Source of the DNA: Acheta domesticus
Lineage: Eukaryota; Arthropoda; Insecta; Orthoptera; Gryllidae
Direction of reading: 5' to 3'
Assembly: GCA_031308135.1 (NCBI GenBank)
Contig: JAHLJT010008446.1
Location: 161,715,504 to 161,779,503 of the forward strand
DNA length: 64,000 nt
Shown here piece by piece: positions 57,650 through 64,000 of the stretch (position 1 is its first letter; each line of letters begins with the position of its first letter). The notes below the pieces were generated by a model. It made no database searches and was not told the origin of the DNA. It saw nothing but the letters and a program-made list of their open reading frames with translations. A program made the translations under genes and the position numbers.

Positions 57650-57800
57650 GACATTTTTCGATATATGTCGATGTTTTTTGACATATATCGACGAAATTCG
57701 ATATATTTCGATATATCTTCATATGTTTCGATATATTCGGTATGATAGCTTTATTTCGATGTATTCTGATATCTTTCGATATATATGGATATATTAAACA
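57650..57800. repeat. degenerate TCGATATAT tandem repeat
   Basis: Variants of TTTCGATATATTTCGATATAT and their reverse complement occur at least eight times within the TIR element. Confidence 0.7.
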
Positions 57801-58180
57801 TATTTCAATATAATAAATTTATTTCGATGAATATTGCTATTTTTCCTTACAAATCTACGCAATAGACACATTTTGATATATTCGGCATATGAAAATTAGT
57901 TTAGTTTTGAGTTAATGTTGACATATTATATCGATGAGTTTGACATATTTAAAGTTAACAATTTGTTAAATTTAATAATTTGGCATAAGTAAAGTTCATA
58001 ATTTATTCCAACATGAAACTTATAAATAGTATTTATGAACATTTAATAAGTAATGTCAATTACTTATTATATTACTGAAATGTGGTGTATTTCAGTTAAT
58101 GTCAATTTGCTGTATTTCAGTTGCATTAGATCAATTTTTAACGTAATCGATCTGTTAATTCAATTAATTTATTTTCCTGC

Positions 58181-59729
58181 ATACGTACGTAGTATAGGGA
58201 AAGTTATGTAATGCTGCGCGAAGAAAATGGCGAATTTTCGCCAGAAAGAAATTCGTTGCCGGGCCGTAATGACGAAAAGTGGATAAATCCTGTTGCTGAA
58301 TTAAGAAAAAAATTCCCCAACGCGTGGTGTAGTCAGAACCCCTCTTTTGTAGGTCCTTGATACCGAAAAACCAATTGAAAGGAAAACCCGTCTGTACGTC
58401 CGCCCGTGTGTGAACACTGCTAGCACCGAAACCATACGTACGATTTCTTCCAAAATGGATATTCCCCGGTCGATCTGATTCGAGTCGAAGCTTTGAGATT
58501 TTGAAAGAGATTCTATAAAATTTGGGGGTACTTTACATGAAGCTCCCCGGACATTTTCACAATTTTCTCAAAAACGGCTTCAATTTTTTTCTTTAAATTT
58601 CTTGTGAGAACAGAGTAAAGTACACGTATTAAGATGGCATAGGTCCGATTTTCACGGTTAACTCTGAATTTTCGAAAATTGCAAAACTTTGAATTTTATT
58701 GGGCGTCTTCCTCCAACTACAAAATTGCAGATATATATTTTTCCTTCCAATAAAAATTGTCTTGATGGTGAGATTTTCCTCTAGGGTCATGTACATTTTT
58801 TGAACATTTTAGTACTTTTCCCGCAATATTGCGTGTAATGTGTGCAATTTTAAAAAAATACAAAAACAAGCTTTTCTCGAAAACAGCTCGAAATGTTTTC
58901 TTTAAACTTTTGGTAGGGATTGTGCTAAATGTACCCTATGAAATGATATAAACTCCTAATCGCTCTATTCTTTTATTTTATCAAAAATTGCAAAAATATA
59001 ATTTTTTGAATTGTCTCTTACGTCGGTAATATTTACATTAGTGGCGATTTGTTTACATTATTATATTTACAAGTTCAAGTGCTTTAAATAATGTCAAGAA
59101 AGGTTTCTCGAAAACATAACATTTTCTCTGAAAACTAGCTCAAAATTCCACATTTTTAGAAACGCTCAAACATCATTGTCTCATAAATGGCTCCAAATTT
59201 TTCTTCAAAGTTTTGAAACGGATAGTGCTAATTGTACTCTTTAATATGCCGTGAAGTTCATTTTGGGATCCTTTTTTGTTTTTTCAAAAATTACACAAAT
59301 GTAATGTTTTGAAAGGTCTCTCACATCTTTAATATGCACATTAACAGCAATTTGTAAACCCTATTGTATTTCTGAGTGAATGTGTTTCAAATTAAGGTTT
59401 TTGAAAACTCACAAATTTTCTGTGAAAATGAGCTTCAAATTTCGCATTTTTAGTAGCGCTTAAACGCCATTTTTTTAAAAACGGCTACAATATTTTAAAA
59501 GAAAATTGCCCTTTAGGTCGAGGATTTTGTGTTCTTTAATATTCTAAAATTAATATTTCCGTTCTACTATTATGAAACCGAAAACTTAAGAAAATTTCGA
59601 AAAAATGTAATTTGGGCGGCTATAGATGGCAGCTCGCAAGAGTATGCGGCAATTCCGAATAGCTAGCCCAGACCGAAGAAAATAGAAAACTAATACAGGA
59701 AAGTCTGTGCCATTCTGTAGCACCACTAG
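58181..59729 (+). mobile_element. repeat X, reference-quality plus-strand copy
   Basis: Begins ATACGTACGTAGTATAGGGA (58181) and ends GCCATTCTGTAGCACCACTAG (59729, its last 21 bases given here in part). Four degenerate units are marked by AAAACGGCTTC (58569), AAACAGCTCG (58881), AAATGGCTCC (59183) and AAACGGCTAC (59478), at about 300-bp spacing. Near the head are GACGAAAAGTGGATAAATCC and CCCGTCTGTACGTCCGCCC (58385). It has no open frame of interest and no polymerase III boxes. The insertion site lies in a TIR element, so it is mobile or was copied there. Confidence 0.65.
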
Positions 59730-59990
59730 TTATAACAGATTTGATGGAGTTAATGAGTTTTTCCTCATAGTGTTGGAGTTAATGCGTTTTACCTGAAATT
59801 ACTGTTATTTTAATGATTTTTATCAATTATTATGTTGATTAGGTGAACGTTTTTTCACTGATATTGCTGTATATAATGAAAGAAAATGAAAAACTATTGC
59901 GAAATATGGTGAAAACTGATTTTTTTTTCAAAAATGGAGTTAATGAGTTTTACCTAATAGCCACAGAATTATACCCCGGAACGCAAATGG

Positions 59991-60725
59991 CAGTGGCGTA
60001 GCCTGAGTTTAGGCTTAGGGTATGTAACTCGAGAAATGAGAAAATATTTCAAACTTTAATTATAATTTAAATATTTCTCATTCACCAATACCATTTCTGT
60101 CACTTTAATCAATTAGAGCACACAAATAATTTGTATATTTAAAATAAATCTGATCCAGTAAAAGTAATAATGGCTCACGTACTTCATGTAGTTTACTGGT
60201 TGAAAGTTAGAAAAAGTTGACTTATGTTCACGACCTAGCAAAATATAAATGTGTTTCCTCATACTTTAATAAAAAGAGCACTATCAAACCCAATGATTTT
60301 CAAAATTGTCCAATTCATATCTTTTCGAATCCAGTAGAATTGGCATAATTTATAAAATGGAAAACAATGATCTATAATAAAATATAATAGGAAAGAGAAA
60401 ATCAATCAATTTACAGACACGTAATAAAAAGCAGTTCACAGTTGACCTTCTTGCTGCTTACATCAAGAGTTTCATCCAGTATGGCTGAGACAAACGAGGC
60501 TTTAGAAATTTTATTTTTAATTTCATGGACATTGCCGTGCTTACACTTGAAATTCAATGAATCTGAATTTCTGGTGAAATTGCACGAAACACTGGAATTT
60601 TCATATCATCCTTGTCAGTTTTTTTCATATTTCATTATTTCACTTATATATTACATGAAATTTTCTCTATTTGATGATCCCCTATTTTCATTATGGCTAG
60701 AAAATCCAAGCCCTTGTCTTCCAAA
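59991..60725 (-). mobile_element. hAT transposon, left end and transposase fragment
   Basis: Begins CAGTGGCGTAGCC at 59991, the same terminus as hAT B at 43829. On the minus strand from the gap, a transposase remnant reads GLGFSSHNENRGSSNRENF (about 60710-60655, the family's FRGHxExxxSxNxGNF) and KISKASFVSAILDETLDVSSK (about 60535-60475), where LDETxDxS holds the first catalytic Asp of hAT enzymes. Frames shift and stop between them. The rest would lie in or beyond the assembly gap; I do not find the matching right end up to 64000. The expected duplication copy GCAAATGG (59983-59990) is likewise unmatched. Confidence 0.65.
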
Positions 60726-60825
60726 NNNNNNNNNNNNNNNNNNNNNNNNNNNNNNNNNNNNNNNNNNNNNNNNNNNNNNNNNNNNNNNNNNNNNNNNNNN
60801 NNNNNNNNNNNNNNNNNNNNNNNNN
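60726..60825. other. assembly gap (100 N)
   Basis: Exactly 100 Ns, a customary length for gaps of unknown size. The sequence on the two sides need not be truly 100 bp apart. Confidence 1.
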
Positions 60826-61126
60826 GATTTCTATCATATCGTCTCCTCGTCACTTCTCCATCGCCACATCTCGTCCTTGCCTCTAAACAGTTCGCGCTCC
60901 CAACTGACCTTCCGTCTTCCGCTGTTCGATCGACTCCCTCGTTCAGTGCGTTCGTTCACCGACCCGTTTGATTTATCCCGCGATCGATTCGTTGTCCACG
61001 CGCCAATTTCGAATGTTGTTATTTGAGTAATGATGGTCTTTTGACCATACGGTCAATATATAATATATTAAGATAATATATATTAATAATATATTAATAT
61101 TATATATATTAATATATATTAATAAT
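60826..61126. other. no gene recognised
   Basis: Sequence after the gap. TA-rich from 61060. Confidence 0.5.
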
Positions 61127-61173
61127 AAGAGCTTATTTTCGACGTTTCCATCCGGATACAAAAGTGTGTGTAT

Positions 61174-61209
<36 letters not shown>

Positions 61210-61262
61210 CTCCATATATTTTGTATCCATAGATATTCTGTATCCATCCGGATACAAAAGCT

Positions 61263-61308
<46 letters not shown>

Positions 61309-61345
61309 TTTTGTATCCGGATGGAACGTCGGAAAATAAGCTCTT
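61127..61345. repeat. 38-bp inverted repeat enclosing TA microsatellites
   Basis: AAGAGCTTATTTTCGACG... (61127-61164) pairs with 61308-61345 with two 1-nt differences. Between them are two TA tracts (61172-61210; 61264-61307) and a shorter copy of ATCCGGATACAAAAG (61248-61260). Confidence 0.75.
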
Positions 61346-61846
61346 GAAACAATGTTAAGCATCTTTTGCCTAATAAACTACTTGAATATTCCGAATGGCT
61401 GCGCCGCAATAACGCAATAAGTACTCAAATGTTGATTTCAAAAAATGTCTTCTAGGCAAATATTGGATTGCAGAAGCATAGAAACACTCCAAAAAACATG
61501 TAAATTGTTCATAATTTACAAAATAAAAGAATATATTGTTCAGAAAGAAAATTAATACAGAAATAAAGAAGTACCTAATTTATACAATTCGACTGCTTTC
61601 ATTTTCTCTGTTAATTCTTCTTTCTGAACAATATATTAATTTCTTTTGTAAAGAATAACCACTTATATGTTTTTTTATTGTTTCTATGCTTGTCCAATAC
61701 AAATTTTTGCTTAGAAATGATTTTTAAACCAACTTTTGAGTACTTATAGTGGCGCAGCCGTTCGGTATATCCAAGTAGTTTCTTAGACCAAAAACTGCTT
61801 AGAATAGTCTTAAGAGCTTATTTTCGAATTTTTGACGTTTCCTCCC
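61319..61846. mobile_element. imperfect palindromic foldback element
   Basis: The whole segment folds on itself about 61578. GAAAATAAGCTCTT (61332-61345) pairs with 61812-61825; AAACTACTTGAATATTCCGA (61375) with TCGGTATATCCAAGTAGTTT ending at 61781; GGCTGCGCC with GGCGCAGCC; ATATTGTTCAGAAAGAA (61530) with TTCTTTCTGAACAATAT (61618). The arms are about 250 bp and diverged. No coding sequence. It shares its outer sequence with the inverted repeat at 61127. Confidence 0.7.
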
Positions 61847-62109
61847 ACACCTGTATATATATGACTATCGAAAAAATAGAATTAAATTGCTTAATGAAAA
61901 ATTTAGTTTTCGATGCAAGAACATTGGCACCAATAAAACCGTTTTTAATACGGGTTTAGGGTGCCACAAACCCATAAACATATCATTTTTTCGACCTTTT
62001 TTCCTTGTACTTGAAATCTCGATTTTAAAAGCTTTGCTTCGCACAATTTAACTATTTCATTGCAATCGTCTAAACTTGTGATTCACGCCATCACTGATAA
62101 CAAACCTCA
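61847..62109. other. no gene recognised
   Basis: Unassigned sequence between the foldback and the LINE relic. Confidence 0.5.
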
Positions 62110-64000
62110 TTTGAGCCGCACCGCTGTGACTTCTTTATTCACTATTAGGCTGTATTCTGAAGTTTTTCTGATAAGTCAGTTGTGTGGCAATTTGTCAAAG
62201 GCTTGCGCCATGTCTAGATAAATGACAGGTCCTGTATAAGTAACAGATCAGCGGAAATCGGCTGAGCCTTACAAAGTGTTCATCTCGAAGGCAAACTGTT
62301 CATCTCGGATGAGATTCCGCGAGAGAATAGTTAGCTGGATTCGCGAGAGTAGAAGCCTTTCAAATACTTTTCCCACGAAGAAAATGATTGGCCTGTGGCT
62401 CGAGTGTGAGATCTTTACCGGATTTCGGAAGCATGGGAATACCTGCTTGTTACCAGTTTTTCGGAAAGTACCGCTGTGTAATGCAGCTGCTGTTGAATCG
62501 CGTAAGCTCCGTACTTATGACCGGTAGGTTCTCCTTTAGAATGGGAAGACCTATTCGGTCAGGGCCCGGTGCTTTGCGGTAACGCGAGTATTTAATTGTA
62601 GACGAAACTTCTTCGACCGTACAATGTGTAAGTGTATTGGCTCTGTCTTCCGTTTCTTCATCTACCGCCTGTGTAGTGTTGTTAACAAACCTCTCTTCAA
62701 GCATGTCGGCAAAGAGCTCTGCCTTGGCTTGCTCTGAAAATAGACGTTTCTGAAAAGTGAAAAGAGGTATGTTTTTTTAGCCTCCGAGTTGTCGTGGCCA
62801 CGTATGACGGTTGCGGTTTTACGTACCGACCTCAGCGCCTTCTGGAGTTTGAAAAGGCTGGTACGAGAGTGATCGGAGCCGATCTCTTTCATCTGCCTTT
62901 CCCCCTCGGCTGCATGGTGGTTTGCAAGCGCTGTTTTCAGGCGTTTTTCGCAATCCCACAGTGGTTTCCTAAGCGCAGGGCACTGCTGTCAAAATCGCCT
63001 AGATTTGCGTTTTTTTGCGCAGAAGCTCTTCGACATCTGGAGGAAATGTATGTGAACCCTCTTCGGGTTGGCGCCAGAAAACCGGCGTCGCCTTTCTGTG
63101 GGCTGTTTTTTATGTTTTGGGAGTGTACATGTTTGAATATGTTTTGTACTGTGAGTTTGGTGAAATATAAGCTTCTCAAAAACAATAGATTCTGGTGAAT
63201 CCATTGTTTGTGAGATTTGTTTTTTCTGTATTGATGAAAGTGTGTTTGCGAAACTCGTCCCAGTTCGATTGGTTCTGAAAACCCATTGCCTAGGGCCGCA
63301 GAAAGCACGAATGCAACCAACAGCGAAGGTAATGGTATGTGGTCAGAAAGGGAGAAAAATGGGTCTGGGAGTGGTGACTCGAATATTCCCAGATGTGAGT
63401 GCCCCATCTAGGATTTCGGGTCGGAGGCGGAGATCAGAGGGGAATCGGGTAGGTGTGGAGGGCGGGATGAGTGTCACAATGTTATATGACTGCAGGGAAA
63501 CATACAAGTAAATTTCCGTTGCTGTTTGTTGCGTCACATCCCCATTCCTCGCACTTGCCGTTCAGGTCATTCGCCATGACCATGCGAGGTACTAGGGAGA
63601 ACACTGTCAAAATCGTCTTCAATGAGAGATGATTTGGTGAAAGGAATGTAGACACCAGTGCAACTTCGCCTTCCACCGTCTTTACCACAATCGCTGCCGC
63701 TTCAAGCCCTCGCAAGGCGAAGGAAAGCTACCGGGCGAAGAGGTGTCGAGCGACGTACAGCGACAGCTACACCGTCGCCGCGATTGTGAGAATCACGGGG
63801 TGCGCGGTAGATAGCCAATTCATTTAGCTCCAGGTCGTCAGCGCTTATGAGTTTTTGTTACCTGCAATTTAAGAACATCTATACGATGTCTATTGCAGAT
63901 TAACACGTCGATCGACTGACGTCGATCTCCTGGGTCCATATGACCGGAGCGTCCATTGACGTTCCAGGAAGCTACCGCGAAAGGGCATGTGCTGGTACCT
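62110..64000 (-). pseudogene. Jockey-superfamily LINE ORF2 (endonuclease and RT), runs off window
   Basis: Minus strand. SWNVNGRSG near 63930 starts the apurinic-type endonuclease; the second landmark reads ANDLNGKCEEWGCD (about 63585-63545), where GDLNAKHxxWG is usual, so Gly-Asp is Asn-Asp here. SDHIPLPS (about 63345) marks its end. After a degraded linker the RT begins with SRYRKAPGPDRIGLPILK (about 62590-62540) and has YLDMAQAFDKLPH (about 62225-62190), the motif with the first catalytic Asp. It is lost near 62110, before the FADD box. Multiple frameshifts and stops. It differs from the element at 39950-48874. Confidence 0.75.

Larger units (their letters stand above)
57355..59965. mobile_element. 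non-autonomous TIR element with subterminal repeats
   Basis: Left end TGTGGCTATTAGGTAAACCT (57355) and right end its near-exact reverse complement finishing at 59965, about 31 bp with one or two differences. AATT flanks at one base distance on both sides could be the duplication. The motif GGAGTTAATGAGTTTTTCCT recurs with variations near 57588, 57602, 59755, 59784 and 59938. A repeat X copy (58181-59729) is nested inside; the element's own length is about 1.05 kb with no coding sequence. Confidence 0.7.

Noticed and set aside
58181..59729. Repeat X as a Helitron
   Set aside because: Most tails end in CTAG followed by T, which suggested a Helitron 3' end, but the hairpin is only 4 bp, there is no 5' TC terminus, and some tails end CTTG or CTAT.
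1..64000. CRISPR array, operons or bacterial genes
   Set aside because: No regularly spaced short repeats, no ribosome-binding-site-led gene rows; the content is eukaryotic transposons.

Overview
The window looks like repeat-dense, AT-rich animal DNA, most probably from an insect with a large genome. The repertoire (Dong/R4-type, Jockey-type and Penelope-like retroelements, piggyBac, pogo and hAT transposons, solo LTRs, foldbacks, TAA microsatellites) fits an arthropod, but I cannot place the order. There is no bacterial gene organisation and no CRISPR. I recognise no intact host gene: every convincing protein similarity is to a transposable element, and every such reading frame is broken. 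A run of 100 Ns (60726-60825) shows this is an assembled scaffold.

Layout. 1-1958: nothing recognised. 1961-12719: a pogo-like DNA transposon (25-bp inverted ends, TA duplication) holding a ~4 kb Dong/R4-like retrotransposon (copy A, 2631-9450), which is itself split by a LINE (5062-7826); a repeat that I call X2 (9879-11696) cuts the pogo transposase. 13386-19620: a head-to-tail row of an uncoded repeat family that I call X, invaded by a tRNA-headed SINE and by a GC-rich segment. 20861-26602: Dong copy B, again inside an ATA microsatellite, split by a 1495-bp solo LTR. 27590-29697: piggyBac relic split by a TIR element. 30535-32599: second X2. 32717-33935: candidate solo LTR. 34205-35450: Penelope-like RT relic. 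38290-39231: second, deleted piggyBac. 39939-48885: a Jockey-type element between 11-bp target duplications, with four other elements nested in it. 49821-52248: X copy split by a 1443-bp solo LTR. 53335-59965: X copies, a LINE 3' end and a TIR element. 59991-60725: hAT end plus transposase piece. 61127-61846: palindromes and TA repeats. 62110-64000: an endonuclease/RT LINE on the minus strand.

The genes do not form a pathway; the window records successive insertions. Because several hosts are themselves repeats with a second copy here, I could read many insertion sites and target duplications directly: atat, aagag, ggataact, gtgtctcg, tatg, atttttga, aagcg and TA. The least familiar items are the X family (a palindromic head, about four degenerate ~300-bp units, a hairpin tail, no coding capacity), a pseudoknot at the extreme 5' end of both Dong copies, two hammerhead-like motifs, and a TIR element carrying fragments of an unfamiliar protein family.
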